This document shows positions 1 to 14,864 of a stretch of DNA of 64,000 bases, piece after piece (within the stretch, counting starts at the first letter, position 1; every line of letters starts with the position of its first letter). A program made the translations under genes and the position numbers. Under the pieces are notes generated by a model. It did not search any database and had not been told where the DNA came from. It saw only the letters and a list, made by a program, of their open reading frames with translations. The stretch comes from Argopecten irradians. Its lineage: Eukaryota > Mollusca > Bivalvia > Pectinida > Pectinidae. Location: assembly GCF_041381155.1 (NCBI RefSeq), contig NC_091142.1, forward strand, positions 5,211,778 through 5,275,777. The letters run 5' to 3'.

Positions 1-23
1 AACAGTTGCTATTTCTTCAATAG

Positions 24-158
<135 letters not shown>

Positions 159-284
159 TAAGGGTCCGACTGGAGAGTGGAGACATCTCAAAATTTCTCT
201 TCACCTTGAAACAAAATAGAATAAAAAATTAAAATGTGTGAAGTTTTTGTCTTGTAATCATGATAAAAAGATAAAGACAAAAAT

Positions 285-415
285 GTTAGAAATATTTATT
301 TGCCTGATAAAAAAAAAAAAAAATGTTTGAAAATATTTGTTTGCCTGATGAAAAAGATAATTTTCGGTAAAATATTTGTTTGCCCGATGAAAAAGACATT
401 TTTTCGGTAACTGTT
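285..415. repeat. short degenerate tandem repeat, about 3 units
   Basis: Three adjacent segments of about 45-60 bp repeat the theme AATATTTGTTTGCC followed by TGATGAAAAAGA, one broken by a 15-A run. They lie in the intron between SERCA exons at 157 and 4001. No coding potential is visible. Confidence 0.6.
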
Positions 416-1689
416 ATGGCATCATGTAAGAGAGAAATTTTGGCTGTGTTTCCGCTTTACAGGCATCAGTATAACTTTGTCCATAGTCTGAGTCAAGATC
501 AGTCCAGATTTGTCTCGGGAAGCTCAGAATTATGAAATTCATATTTAATCCTTGTTAACAGAATTCACTGTTATAGTTGGATTTCTACGATTACTGTCAG
601 TTTAGACTTTGGACAAAGTAGTACTTTTGGTGTGTTAGCAAATTTGCATCACAAAGGGAAAAAACCGAATCACCTGAGCCGAGTGTTGACTGTGCCTCTC
701 CCGACTCCGGATTTCTCTTTTCTCTTCAAATTCCTTTTGAAAAGTTTGATCTAAGAAATTGATATCATGAGTAAGAAAAGCATCCAATCAGATGAAATCA
801 AATTCAGTATTGTTGGAATGTATTTTCACTAATCATTTTCGATTTTTTGATCCGGATGGAGGGCAGAGTAGCACTGTACTACAGAGGGAACTTCTGCTTG
901 GACAGCGTCTACATAGCTAGCTATTTAGGAGTATTGGGCACTGAAAATCAGTGTCACGATTTGGCCAGAGATGATTGTAATTGAAGCCTGCAGATCTTTG
1001 GGGTTTTTGTTTGCATGTCCAGTTGTTTCCCTTTGTGGTACAGGTTACTGACACTATTCCTCTCGGGAGTCTAACCTTCATATACCTCCTTAACTCTGTC
1101 TGGGTCAGCTGTCTTGGTGACCCTGGTTTTACTGTCTCCTTCACCTGTCTCAGTGACTCAGGTATGTCTGTCTGGGTGAGTCAGATGCGACTCCATGAGA
1201 TAAGCTGAAAAGGAGCCTGTGCAAGTATAACTTGTTTTGGTGATTAAGTTGGCCTCAGTAAGTTAAACTTGTTACAGAAATGTGTATGAAGTTTGAGGTT
1301 TTATGGACATACACTTGACTTATTGATTTAACTCTTTATATAATGAGCTTTTGAGCTCTAGGTTGATTATTGTAAATTTTTTATGATGAAAAGTTCAGCT
1401 TAGCAGAAGCAGCCTGACTTTTCCTCAAAATGATTCCAGACAAATCAATATTTCTATTTAACTCATTCCCCCCTGGAGACACATTTGGACTCTTCTGTTT
1501 CAAGAACTGGAGCAGTCCATTATGAAACTTTAGGGGGAATGGGATATGGTATATGAGAGTAGACTCCAATTTCGGACCCTTGAAATGGTGGGGGAAATGC
1601 ATGATAGAATATGTGCATGATTAACATTATATATATTATTACTGATTATACATTGATGGAAAGATATATGAAAAGTGATATATATTTAG

Positions 1690-3430
1690 GACTTCAATTG
1701 TATTGTAACCACTGACTTTACTGACATCAAATAACATCTAGTCACTAAGATCATACGTGTGACATTGTATTGTGACCTCTGCCATCCAGCAACATCCAAT
1801 CCTAATTTTGTAAACCTGCAACATCCAATTTCTACGGACATACCTGTTACATTGTCTTGATTTTATAACATTAAATCACTTATTCTGACATCCTTGTAAC
1901 ATCCAATCTCTGAGGATGTACCTGTTACATTGTGTCTTGATCTCTACAATCCTTTAACATCCAGTCTCTTAGGACATACATTGTATCGTGGCCTCTACAA
2001 TCCTTTAACATCCAATCTCTTAGGACATACATTGAATCGTGGCCTCTACAATCCTTTAACATCCAGTCTCTTAGGACTTACAATGTATCGTGACCTCTAC
2101 AATCCTTTAACATCCAGTCTCTTAGGACATACATTGTGTCGTGGCCTCTACGATCCTTAACATCCGGTCTCTTGGGACATACATTGTATCGTGGCCTCTA
2201 CAATCCTTTAACATCCAGTTTCTTAGGACATACATTGTGTAATGGCCTCTACAATCCTTTAACATCCACTCTTTTAGGACATACATTGTATCGTGGCCTC
2301 TATGATCCTTTAACATCCACTCTTTTAGGACATACATTGTATCGTGGCCTCTATGATCCTTTAACATCCACTCTTTTAGGACATACATTGTATCGTGGCC
2401 TCTATGATCCTTTAACATCCAGTCTCTTAGGACATACATTGTATCGTGGCCTCTATGATCCTTTAACATCCACTCTTTTAGGACATACATTGTATCGTGG
2501 CCTCTATGATCCTTTAACATCCACTCTTTTAGGACATACATTGTATCGTGGCCTCTATGATCCTTTAACATCCACTCTTTTAGGACATACATTGTATCGT
2601 GGCCTCTATGATCCTTTAACATCCACTCTTTTAGGACATACATTGTATCGTGGCCTCTATGATCCTTTAACAATCCACTCTTTTAGGACATACATTGTAT
2701 CGTGGCCTCTATGATCCTTTAACATCCACTCTTTTAGGACATACATTGTATCGTGGCCTCTATGATCCTTTAACATCCACTCTTTTAGGACATACATTGT
2801 ATCGTGGTCTCTACAATCCTTTAACATCCACTCTTTTAGGACATACATTGTATCGTGGCCTCTACAATCCTTTAACATCCAGTCTCTTAGGACATACATT
2901 GTATCGAGGCCTCTATGATCCTTTAACATCCAGTCTCTTAGGGCATACATTGTATCAAGGCCTCTACAATCATTTTAACATCCAGTCTCTTAGGGCATAC
3001 ATTGTATCATGGTCTCTACAATCCTTTAACATCCACTCTCTTAGGACATACATTGTATCGTGGTCTCTACAATCCTTTAACATCCAGTCTCTTAGGACAT
3101 ACATTGTATCGTGGTCTCTACAATCCTTTAACATCCACTCTCTTAGGACATACATTGTATCGTGGTCTCTACAATCCTGTAACATCCAGTCTCTTAGGAC
3201 ATACATTGTATCGTGGTCTCTACAATCTTGTAACATCCAGTCTCTTAGGACATACATTGTATCGTGGTCTCTACAATCCTGTAACATCCAGTCTCTTAGG
3301 ACATACATTGTATCGTGGTCTCTACAATCCTGTAACATCCAGTCTCTTAGGACTTACAATGTATGCTGACCACTGACTTTACCAACATCCAATCACTTAG
3401 GACATACATTGTATCAGGACCACGACATTA
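1690..3430. repeat. 51-bp minisatellite in SERCA intron
   Basis: About 28 good copies of a 51-bp unit (for example TTTAACATCCACTCTTTTAG followed by GACATACATTGTATCGTGG) fill 1930-3376, with degenerate copies on both edges. Two sub-blocks are nearly uniform: 2260-2810 has the CCACTCTTTTAGG form and 3010-3350 the GGTCTCTACAATCCTGTAAC form, which suggests local homogenisation. Because 51 is a multiple of three, long open frames appear on both strands (17-residue unit GLYDPLTSTLLGHTLYR on plus, MLKDHRGHDTMYVLKEW on minus). Small indels, for example near 2155, 2671 and 2971, shift the frames. It lies wholly inside an intron of a conserved gene, so I do not call a protein. Confidence 0.95.
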
Positions 3431-3953
3431 CCAACACCCTGCATCATCTGATCACTTCCTAGCCAGGAAATAAAACCTGCCTGTATCTAATCCAGATCCC
3501 TATCTGGTTTAGCAAAATTGTATGGGATGTCCCTGTCTGATCTGGTAAAACTCTACTGGCCAAATGTGACATCTTGTTTAGACAAGTTATACTGTAGTTG
3601 CCTACATTGACCTAATGGACGACTGACAATGAAATGTGAATGGTTTAGGGTTAAATGAATATGTGTTGGGTGTAAATATTGTACACCTTTACAGATTGTG
3701 TTAAAAAGTTTCACTAAATTTATTATTGGCCATTCATAGTGGTATAATAAGAAATACTTTTACAAGCAATACTTCAAAAGTGTATGAGAACTGAGAAGTC
3801 TTTAAAAAACTGGAAAAATCATTCACCCCTGAAATGTCATAATAGACTGTTCTAGTCTTTGATTTAGAAAAGTGTAAATGTGTCTTCAGGGGTGAATAAG
3901 TGAAACGAAAATATGAGATTTGATAAACAGCTTTGAGTGTGACCTCTAAATGA

Positions 3954-4345
<392 letters not shown>

Positions 4346-4490
4346 CAAGAAAGAAATTTCATGAAGATGTCGTAAAACCAAGTTTTCTCATACTTGTCTG
4401 AAAATTTTCCCCATAATGAGACTTGTGTATTCAGCTCTGAAAAGTACTTTAACTCAAAAGGAGGATTTTAATCACAAAAGATCTATATGA

Positions 4491-4784
<294 letters not shown>

Positions 4785-6230
4785 ACATTTTGTACCCTAA
4801 AGCCACCCCTAGTTGTCTCCCTTGTTCCATTCCAAGTCTGTAGCAAATTAACTGTCTTGTTGTGTAGACTTTTTTCACACTAATTTTATAAAAATTCCTG
4901 TTTCCATATTATGACTTTGTTGCTATGGGAACAACTTTATTACTTTTTTTCCTCTCTTGCCGTTGAAAAAAAAAAAAAATTGATATCGGCAAGAAGAAAA
5001 AATGATCTCTAGAGGTTAGTTATATAGTGATGTTGAAAGACGGCATTTAGGTTTGGGTAGTCTTAAATATCTTGTGTATGGGGTCGCGGAGATCGTAGAT
5101 GTTAAAGGTCGGATTAAGTGTCCTGTGATAGTAGAAGTATCAGTATTTGTTTTATTCGACTTTGAATATTCCATTAACGCTGACTATAATTTCACATTCT
5201 AGTTCTAAAAGAAGTCACTTAGTGACAGGGATAAGCATTTGAGATAAATAAGACCTATTTTCTGCGCACTAAATACTGATGGCATTGATTATATTCCTTA
5301 TCTAGGGTATTTGTAAATTAAATATCTTCTTCAAGTTTCATATGCCATCAGTTGTATATAGAGATATATTTTCTGATTTTAATCTATAAAATGAAATTCT
5401 TTTTGAAATCAAAAACTTTTCATTTTTGAACAAAGAAATATGTGTAGTTGTTTTACGGCGGTTATAAGTATATGCTGTACCAATTATTTATGCTACAAGG
5501 GAAGACTTGTGTTAAATGTCATTCAGATGAACTTGGATAAGGTTTGTGTCCAATACAAATTAAATGTGAATATATTTTCCATGAAAACATTGAAAATGTT
5601 AACGTGACCATTTTACTTACTATCTAAAAAGAAAACCAACAAACGAATACAATATGTTCACCCTTTAGGGAAGCTTGTGGCAGATCTATCTAGTGTGACT
5701 GTTCATTTGATTGTATACGTAATAGAAATGTTTCTTAAGTGATAATTGTACATGAAATCTCACTGTCATTCCTCACTTATATAATATCTCATGATAATGT
5801 GAAAAAAATATTCGTTTGGAACAAGCTTCTTTAACTGTGTAAATGAAATTTGAAAAGTAAATTTCTGGTCGCTATTCTGTTTTTGCATAATACAGAGTTA
5901 TCTGCCCTTGCGGGTAGGTATTGATTGTGACGTCATATGTTTCAGAGGGTATCGTCATACTTTTCAGAGAAAATGATGTGAGTTGTGCTCACAATTAAAT
6001 GACATCACAATGAATACCTACCAAAAAGGGAGGTAACTTTGTAATATACAAAAACGGAATATTCTCCTGGTCGATATAGGACAAGGAGTCTTATTTAATA
6101 TTTATGTGTAGTTTGTTGGTCTTCTTCGTCTGGGTATCCACTAAAAACCAAGCTTGTCATAAAAACGACCGTGCAACCAGGTTTCATCCCACTTTAGGGC
6201 CACTGCATTATTTCACCCACTAAAATAAAA
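4785..6230 (+). other. likely SERCA 3' untranslated region
   Basis: There is no credible open frame downstream of the SERCA stop. The first clear AATAAA that I find on the plus strand is at 6224-6229 (context taaaataaaattg), so the 3' UTR may be about 1.4 kb and would then include the inverted-repeat element at 5874-6060. An A-run flanked by CTTGCCG and CGGCAAG (about 4957-4994) could form a small hairpin. The end point is an inference; transcript data are needed. Confidence 0.35.
5874..6060. mobile_element. 187-bp MITE-like element with about 62-bp inverted ends
   Basis: The left end, starting ATTCTGTTTTTGCATAATAC and running to GTGACGTCAT, is matched in inverted orientation by the right end, which finishes GTAATATACAAAAACGGAAT. 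Both arms contain GTAGGTATT and a CRE-like TGACGTCA or TGACATCA. No protein is encoded, so it is a non-autonomous foldback or MITE. Related half-copies occur at about 14865-15060 and 29740-29862. Confidence 0.8.
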
Positions 6231-7260
6231 TTGAAATCTCTGCTGATTGATTTACTGACAGTTACTTCCTTTTTGGATTCATCTTGTGTATAATCCTTGT
6301 CTGTGAAACATTAGATAACCTTTTTACACCCAGCATGTCGCCTCAACCCGTAAAAGCAGAAATTTGTAACAGTTTTGCTTTTTCACGAGTTTTTTCGTTA
6401 TTTTGTTTCTATATAGTTGCTGGAATGACGTTGTTTATTTCCTAGTTGGCAAAGCTTGGTTTTTCAGTAGTGCCCGTACCCTTCCCTTGTTTCACTTGTA
6501 AGAATGCTAGCGTGTATGTGTTTGTGTATGCCGATCGTGTGTGCATTCTGTGTGTGTGTGGACTTACCAAGTCTTTATTTATATATTACCACACTCAAGA
6601 ACCATACTTATATATAAACATCATATATATATCATTCAGTTTTAAATCTTGTACATCTTGAGAGCAATTTTCATCAATATTTCATGTTTTTCAGTAATGA
6701 AAAATGTGAAAGGGCATTTTTTTATTGGCAAAAAACCATTCTCTAATATAGCTCTGGTCATGTCTAGAAGCCCATTTTTGTGTCATTTGTTTCTAAAAAA
6801 ATATTTTCATGAAATATTTGTTCTCAGGAATAGCAATATTGTAATGCATCAGTTTTTGGAAATGCAATGTTTGAAAGTAAACAGAAATGTCATTAATTAG
6901 TAAACCCTTTATGGAGTCTATAGTCTTATAAGCACAGTTGTGTGAAACTCTTAATCAGGCGTCTTTATAATGGATTGTTATTTATTGAATGGGACAGAAT
7001 GTAATGAACTGTTTCATTATTGTGTCGTTTTACGATTGAAGAGTGTTGTACAAGGGAGGTAATCATAATTTTGGTCTGGGTAAGAGGGTGGGGCAACAGT
7101 GAACCAGAGAAAGAGCATTGTGAACAGCAAAGCAGATTAGCCAATGGGAAGTGATGGGTCGACATTTTTTGCTTTCAGTCGAGGCGTAGAGGTAAAATAT
7201 TTTACAAAATTCAAGTAACTCTTAACTTTCAGCATAAACAATGCATGAAGCTAGTACTCC

Positions 7261-7360
7261 AATATCACCAAGATTTCTTTATTATATATTCAGATATTTG
7301 TTTTAAAGAATAAGAAACAAATGAACACAGAAAGATAATTGACAAAATCTTGGTGATATT
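7261..7360. repeat. small inverted-repeat element
   Basis: AATATCACCAAGATTT at 7261-7276 is matched exactly in inverted orientation by AAATCTTGGTGATATT at 7345-7360, with an AT-rich 68-bp interior. This is consistent with a very short MITE or a hairpin. No coding capacity. Confidence 0.7.
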
Positions 7361-7497
7361 TACAAAGAGTATAATACGACCTACACTTATTATATATCTT
7401 GTATCTCCCTAGAATTCTGATGTACTGACCTTAAGATATATAGCTTACAATACTTCTGCTATAAAAATAATACATCGTTTCAGTTCTATCCTAACTT

Positions 7498-7551
7498 GTT
7501 GCCATGGTCACTGTCTGCTATGCAGCTTTGATCACTTGTCTCCATGGCAAC
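7498..7551. promoter_or_regulatory. paired X-box-like (RFX) sites
   Basis: GTCTCCATGGCAAC at 7538-7551 fits the X-box consensus GTHNYYATRRNAAC bound by RFX factors. An inverted near-match, GTTGCCATGGTCAC, lies at 7498-7511. No start of transcription is visible nearby, so function is unproven. Confidence 0.3.
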
Positions 7552-10500
7552 AATGTATCAAGCAAGGGTTTTCACCTTCTGGGTGAGACTTGTGAACTCA
7601 CCGACTGACTGATCGCTGTCTAGTCCAAGGGTGACCACCTGTTTGTCCCCACAACTTCTTTTGGCTGTTCTGGCTTGTTGTTTCACTGGACAGGCAATGG
7701 TACTGCATTTCTTACTAACCATCAGTTACTAACGTTCACTATGTATTAATGATGTGTGAGTTATCTCCCTTTGGAACAATTGTTTTTTTTCTCCTCTGGA
7801 TTTTGTACAGTGAACATTTTGTGTATTTTTCCTACTTGTTGGTCTTGTATCCCCACCTGTCTTTGTCATCGGCTCATGTCAACATTAAGACCACTTCAAG
7901 GAGTCATTGCAGAAGGCTAGATACTTTATCCCATTGTGAAATTACCAAAGATAAAAACAGTACCCGTCTTCAGTTAAAAAAACAAAAAAAATCCCCTATC
8001 TTAAGTTACTCCCAGTTTAAAAATCATTCTATGGAATTAATTTAAAGGCAGTTTGGAATAAAGAAATATATTTTTATTAAGATATGCTTTGAGGATTTTC
8101 ATAAGTCAATGGCCTACCCCAATAGAATTTTTTTATTGTATTTTTTTCATTGTTCACTAAACGGGACCATAATGTTAAATATTGCAACAATTTGTTAATT
8201 AGAATTTTTAACTCTCAGAAATGCAGTACTTGCCACAATTTGCCTGTCGCTTAAAGCGTAAATAGAAGCCCGCCTGGACACGCCCGCTTGGTCGGAGAGT
8301 GTTCTATTTGTAAAAAAAACTGTCCATAACTATTCATTATGCGGGTGCTGATTTCATCATCTTTTTCTCATATTCGAAGATTTCTTTTTATGTGTTAACA
8401 AAATGAATTGTATGTCAAGAAGTCTTACTTCTTTTTCATGAATTAAACATCCCAGAGTTTGTACTGGTAAAATTCCCATTTTTATTAAAACGTGGAAAAG
8501 AATGCATGGTGTGTTTAGTTTTGATTTGTTATATATAAAACAGAGAGAAAAAAGAAAATAACTTTGAATGTTTTTTCTCTATTTCTTTTTTTTTTTTGTG
8601 TGGTTCAAACATGTTTGTCTCAATCCTTTCTGTATGTTTTGAGGAAGGTCAGCGATTTCTGCTTTCTGCTAGAACTAGCTATAAGAATATGTTCATTGCA
8701 TGGAGTGATTAGCGTATTATTGATTCGTATGCTTGGCTTAAATGTTACTTTCGAAAGTTGAAATTTCAGTGGAGAATCTACCTGTGATTTTGCCTTGATT
8801 TTGTATGGTAATGGTATCCCCGTGTTACATAATTCATATTTGATTTCATAATTGTTGACAAGAGTTCTTTGTCAATAGGCCCGTCTTATAAACAAGAGAA
8901 ATAGACATATTCTGTCAATTGTGTTCTTTTTGTTAAGTATTTTACGTATAAAAGCAGTAATAACAGAGTTAAAGACTCCAGAGGCTTCTGGTTCTGATCC
9001 TAATACACATCATCAATACGTATTTTCACAAAGCACATGTTGTCACTTCCCTATAGTGCACACACAAACACAAGTTTTAACATATTAACATCTATGGTGG
9101 CAAATAATCTTCAACTGTTTTGTGTTATTATTCACCACTTGATATTTTCAAAGATATACTATTCAAACATTCAATTTTGAAAATTATCGTACAAATTTTC
9201 AATACATTTAAGGAAGATATTTTATTGAAAATTATCTAAAGTGTGAAAAAGTCTTAAAAAGACATAATTAAATGAAACTAAGGCTTCAAAATTTTAAAAA
9301 AGTCCTTTGTCTAATAAAAACTTAATATTTATATATCAATTCAAATATTCTAGAAAACGGAATGACTGTTGGTTGAACCATTTTATATTATGAATTGACT
9401 TTGTTGTACATGTTTTGACCTAGAAACAAGTCTATATGTATACACACCTAACTATAATTTTCCATCAAATAAAACATAATTAGTTATAAACAAATAAAAA
9501 AACGAGTTATTAGACTACAATGCTATTGCGATTGTATTCTAACCTGGTTTCAAAGCTGATAAAAAGCGATAGACAAAATATTGAATATTTAGTCAAGTCC
9601 ATCTGAATTATATTTTTTATATTCGATATATGGAATTAAATATTACACTGTATATATCTCGCTGTGTGCTTCAGTAGGGATCATCCCTTAATACTTTGAC
9701 CAATTGTGTAATATTCTATGCTATCATGGTAATCGTTAAAACATTCCCATAATGTAACAAGTATTAATATATTCAAGTATATTTAAAGGCTTTACAAGTA
9801 AAAACCTTTTACCATATTAATGGAAACATATAATTAATACGTTATAATTAGCTAACAGTATAATAGCATTACGGAGGACATGCTTGTGTATCTGATCCTA
9901 GACGAAAAATAGTAAATAATTTCGTAGTTGATAATAAAGTAATTTTTCCTAGCAATATCCGTTGGAGCCCTTGCTTTAAAGTTATACATTCAAATATAAA
10001 ATGTGTGATGTAAACAATGGAAGTTATTTTATGGCAAATACTCATTTGTTTCCTTTTGCTCTTCAGTGTAAATTTATCAACACTTTTACAACAAAACAGG
10101 TAAAAGGAATGACAAGTTTGAAGAGTTTTCACCCAGAATTGTTTGACGCTTATGTCTACCAAACAATTTTGAATTATTTGTTTTTTGTATCTTACAATGC
10201 TTCCCAATCGAACCAACAAGAAAACAAACTGCTTTCCCATTAAACCAGGAAGTTGTTAAAGAGAATATCCACGCATTCTTTCTGCTTCAGAACGAACCCT
10301 GTTTTTACCTCATACCCACAGAAAAATATCGGAACGGAATTATTCCTATTGGTTTTCTGCTGTTCAATGAACTTGCTTCGTCCATCCAACCGATTTTTGT
10401 TGCTTTTTAAGCAACCATTTTGTTGTTCCCTTTTATTTCTTTGGTTTTCTTTTGTACATTCCTTTCAGCAAGAAAAAAGTTATTATTCTACTCGTTTTGT

Positions 10501-12831
10501 TCATCTACGTTATTTTGGAGTGTTTAAGTGAGGCTTTTTCCTCCATTATAACCCTGTTATTTTTTTATCCATTTTGAAATATTTGTGTCAGGCCAGTGTT
10601 TTTTTTTTTTTTTTTTTTTTGCTTTTTATTTTCCCGTTGGTTTTGTACATCAGTTTGATTTAAGTTGACAGTTCACATCGTTGCAGGTTAAAGAGAGCTT
10701 TTATTGATTTAAAGTTTTAAAGTCTTGGATCCCCTTTCCTTGCTTGGTCTTATTAGTAGTTCTTGTCTTGGTTGAAGAAAAGTTCATACAATGTTTTAAA
10801 AAGTGCACATTTGAAGTCATCCCGTTACGAAGGAAAAATTAAGCATTTTATAGAGGTCATTCTAGGAATCTGGCTATATACGTTTTGGCCTCTATCTTGA
10901 TCGGTACATCAAACGTACTTTACAAGCATCCGCCAGATATATATTCACATTGCTGATCCAAACTATGAAATGATCAACGTGGTGAGGCCACATTTAAAAT
11001 ATATTTTTGCGGCGAATCCAGCTGACGTGATAGTAGTGAAAGACAGCAAGACATCTTTAACAAGAGAACCACCACAGATATCTCTAGATCTAAGTACTTC
11101 AAGAATTTAAAATAATGTACACCGCGTCCGTTTGAAGCCAAATTACAAATTACCATTAGATTTTCCCGTGACAGAAAATGTCATTGGAGTAGGGAGATAT
11201 CTGAGCCAAGATGACCCCACTGCGTATTCCATGAAGTGTTTTGATTTTACTGGTTGTAGGACGGATTTGTTGGCCGTCTTTATCAGCATAACAACACAAT
11301 CATTCTTATTTTAATCTGAACTGACTAAAATACCACAGAAAAAAAATGGGTGACATAAGTTCGAATAATTTGTATATTTATTCTTTTTGATGTTGCAGTA
11401 AGGTTCACGAACATTCCTTAACTAAAAAGAATCCCTTAACGTCATACTCCCTATAGGGAAACATTATAGAAGTTACGGGACTTTAAGCTAATTTCTTTTC
11501 CTTCTGGAAATTTTTTAAAGTTAACACTTTTCATTAACTTAAAGAATGTTCATGGAACTGGGGTCAGGTGCCTTCCTTTAAAGACAATTTTAATTTGCAA
11601 AAGCCGTTTTAAATTTCAACGTTTCAGCTATTTTCTGAAACAAACATGTCTATGGCATTTGTTTTACTTAAGACATGTTATTGAATTTAAAATTTTATTA
11701 CATGAAACTTAATGATTGTGTTGTTGAACTGATAATGTAATATTACCTACTCGGCCTTGAAGATTATTGTTTTATTTAATGCTGCTGCAGTGTTACGACT
11801 GTTGGACGATAAGCGAGGTGAGAACAACACTTTATGTAGTCGGTAATTTGTTGTGACGGTACGATATGGTACAACATGGATATTCTAGGTACTGCATGTT
11901 AGTATTGAATGTGTATGTTTTATATAAAAACCATACATTTTCTTTTCTTTTCCACTTATCGGCTTTAGTAGTTCTTCAAAATGGTGTTGGATATTGTACA
12001 ACATGTTTGAAAGAATGGATTGAAAAATAATAAAGCAATGTTATATTTTGCACTCTTAGACGAATGTACTGCAAAAAATAAATTAATAAAAAAAAAAGAA
12101 AAACATATTTTTTTAAAATATTACACTCCGTAAACTACTTTTCGGAGTGACTTCTATTTTACGACTTTGATATTTAAATTAAAAAAAAATCTACGGACAA
12201 AGTAATGTTTTCAAAGCAGAAACTACATGTTCATTCAAAGTGAAAGCCAATCTATGTGAACAGTTGATATACAATGTTGTTGCTGATGAAAGATTGTTAT
12301 TTTTTGTCCGAATAAAAATAACGTTAGTTTATTTGTGTCGTGTAAATGTAAACAACGCTTACACACGTACATAATAAATTTTACCATCTTCGTGGTTTGC
12401 TTAGGTGACATTGTATTTTATTTTTCAGGACGAAACAATTTCATCTGTTGAAATGTAACAATACGAAATGTTTTGTTTATGAAGCATGCTAAGATATGTC
12501 GATATTAATTAAAATAATAATAACTTGTTTTAATCAATAGGAAAATAAATGAATTTCTCTTCGTTTTAAGACTTGAAAGTTTAAAAAATGAATGAAACTG
12601 ATAAATTTTAACAAAGCTTACTAAAAAAAATTGATTATCATATTTGAATCAAATGTTGATAATTTTGTTATGTATTTAATACTAATGCCCAAGCTGTCCC
12701 TATGAAGTCATCTTTAACTGACCGACCACTCTTCCAACTTACTTCCATCCTCCATTTCCCTTCCCACTCATTACGCAGTAGGAACTTCTCTGTCAATGTC
12801 TTCACGAACGTTTACTACGATATCAAAGTTA

Positions 12832-12903
12832 TAGAAAGCTATAAGGTAAATGTGAAGCTATAGAAAACTATAAGGTAAATGTGAAGCTATAGAAAACTAT
12901 TGT
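12832..12903. repeat. 27-bp tandem repeat, about 2.5 copies
   Basis: The unit GAAGCTATAGAAAACTATAA followed by GGTAAAT is repeated two to three times, with a degenerate first copy. It is a simple local duplication in a gene-free stretch. Confidence 0.7.
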
Positions 12904-14864
12904 CTGGTAAATTTTCAGTTATACAGAGCTTAAGACTGATACATGTTATGAATATTTCAAAATAGCGACCTTCACAATATTTCTTTACTACTAATGTGCA
13001 ATATATTGTTCAGCCTTACTCTTGCCATGCTGTTACTTGTCTGGTTTGACTCCGTTGTAAAATATGTACACCTAATCGCCAAACATAGATTATAGAAGTA
13101 ACGAAAATCCCAGTGTAACTGACTTTAACGCAGATTTCTAAAGGAAATACTACTGAATAACAGTGTAACATATTGCACTAAAACTCGAAAGTAAATTGTT
13201 TGATATCAAAATTCATTCTATGACGTTTCTCATTTTAAAACTATCTAAATCTTGATCAACGGATCACTTATTGTGACTTAATTTAAATTTGAACATTAAA
13301 TTGATATTTAATTGTCAGTGTCGAGCCTCCGTTCTGTTTGTTACATGTTTTTTTTTATATTCCTCAACCACAAAAATTGTGGTTCTTCTTCCACTTCCTG
13401 TCATGTGACCCGATATCTGCTTGAACCTCACATCCTCGCGCGTGCGCGCGCGCTTTCCAAACTGTCTCTGTCTAGCATCGAGAACTAGTATACCTCGTAA
13501 CACGCCAATTCAAGTCTTGCCTATCCACGTGTGACGCAATCGCCTTTGGCACGCCTCTCATCTGCCATGGCTCTATTTGCCCTGTGTGAAGACGTTTCCA
13601 ATCACTAATAGCACGAGGTTGCCAATATTTATCGACTACATTTTCCTCAAACGTTTCCTTGGTGATATTTCAGACAAGGACAAGTTGTGAGGCCCAATGA
13701 AGATGGCAGCCATTTCGGTAAAGTAGCCCAAGAACTCTCTCTCTAATGCCTAACAACAGTGCGTTTGCGCGATTTGGCAATTAATAAAAATAGATAAAAG
13801 AAAAATGTTTAATTTTATACCTAATTAATCTCTTCACCCCAATATAGTAAAAGGCTTACTCGCAATTATTTCTCTTAGAAGTAAATAACCATGATCTCTG
13901 TAGCGAAGTAGATCACCCACGGCGCCACTGATTAGGTAGATGCACAATCTAAGTTTCTCCAATTGCTTTATTTTTATTCTGCTTTTTAACGATTAAACAC
14001 ATATCTGAACTTACAAGTGCAATTCGTGAGCACTTTTGTGTTTATTTTTGGTGGTGGTCACATGTTTTAAAAAATGGTGATAAACATGCATAAATTTATC
14101 GTAGAAATGTTCAATATAGTTATATATAGTTTTGCATAAAGTTATTTGCACAAACTAATTATTATTATAAATGTATATGCATGTGTAGATGTGTAGCCGT
14201 TGTTGCATTGATGTAATTATCTTTTGCTGCCAGTGATCTGCTTTTCGTAGCCAAAACACGTGATAGTGACATTCTGATTTGATGATATCGTCTAAAAGTG
14301 ACCTCGTAAAATGTACCAATATTTTAAGCTTTTTGCTTAGTTGATGAGTGGACATTTACTTTCAAAATATTATTGGTATATTTGGTATATTCTTATGGCA
14401 AACAACTGAATGTAACATTACTTCAAAAACAACGGGGAAAACCTTCTTGGACCGTATTACAAATACGTAACTTTTGTTTAATTACCCTGGTGTGAAAATT
14501 ATGCGAGATTCCAGAGTAAAGAGTTTTATGCATCAAATCAAGAATTAGCTATCCAAATCAAGGAAATAAATGTTATGACTTTTTTCACAATTGAATTGGT
14601 CGGTAACGTATTGTCATGATTACGAAATGTTGTCCAGCCAGGTGTTGTTTAGTCAATCATGTGGTGTTGTCAATCAATCACGTGTTGTCTCATATTGTTT
14701 ACAAATTACGATCGATTCGGAAAGATGTCTTGTCTAGCACTTGCTGTGTTGTAAAGCACACGGATGCTTATCGACTAGTTGAATGTTGGACTTTACAGAT
14801 TTATCTATCATTGTTGGTAGGAATGGATAATGTCGTCATCAGTTTGCGAGTGTAACGTCAGACT

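Noticed and set aside
1930..3376. Long repetitive open frames on both strands (up to 224 codons).
   Set aside because: They are products of a 51-bp tandem repeat in a SERCA intron. Several frames are open at once, indels shift them, and no start or splice context supports a protein.
9869..10531. Overlapping open frames of 80-123 codons on both strands.
   Set aside because: AT-rich low-complexity composition, no family resemblance, no consistent splice sites, and open frames on both strands.
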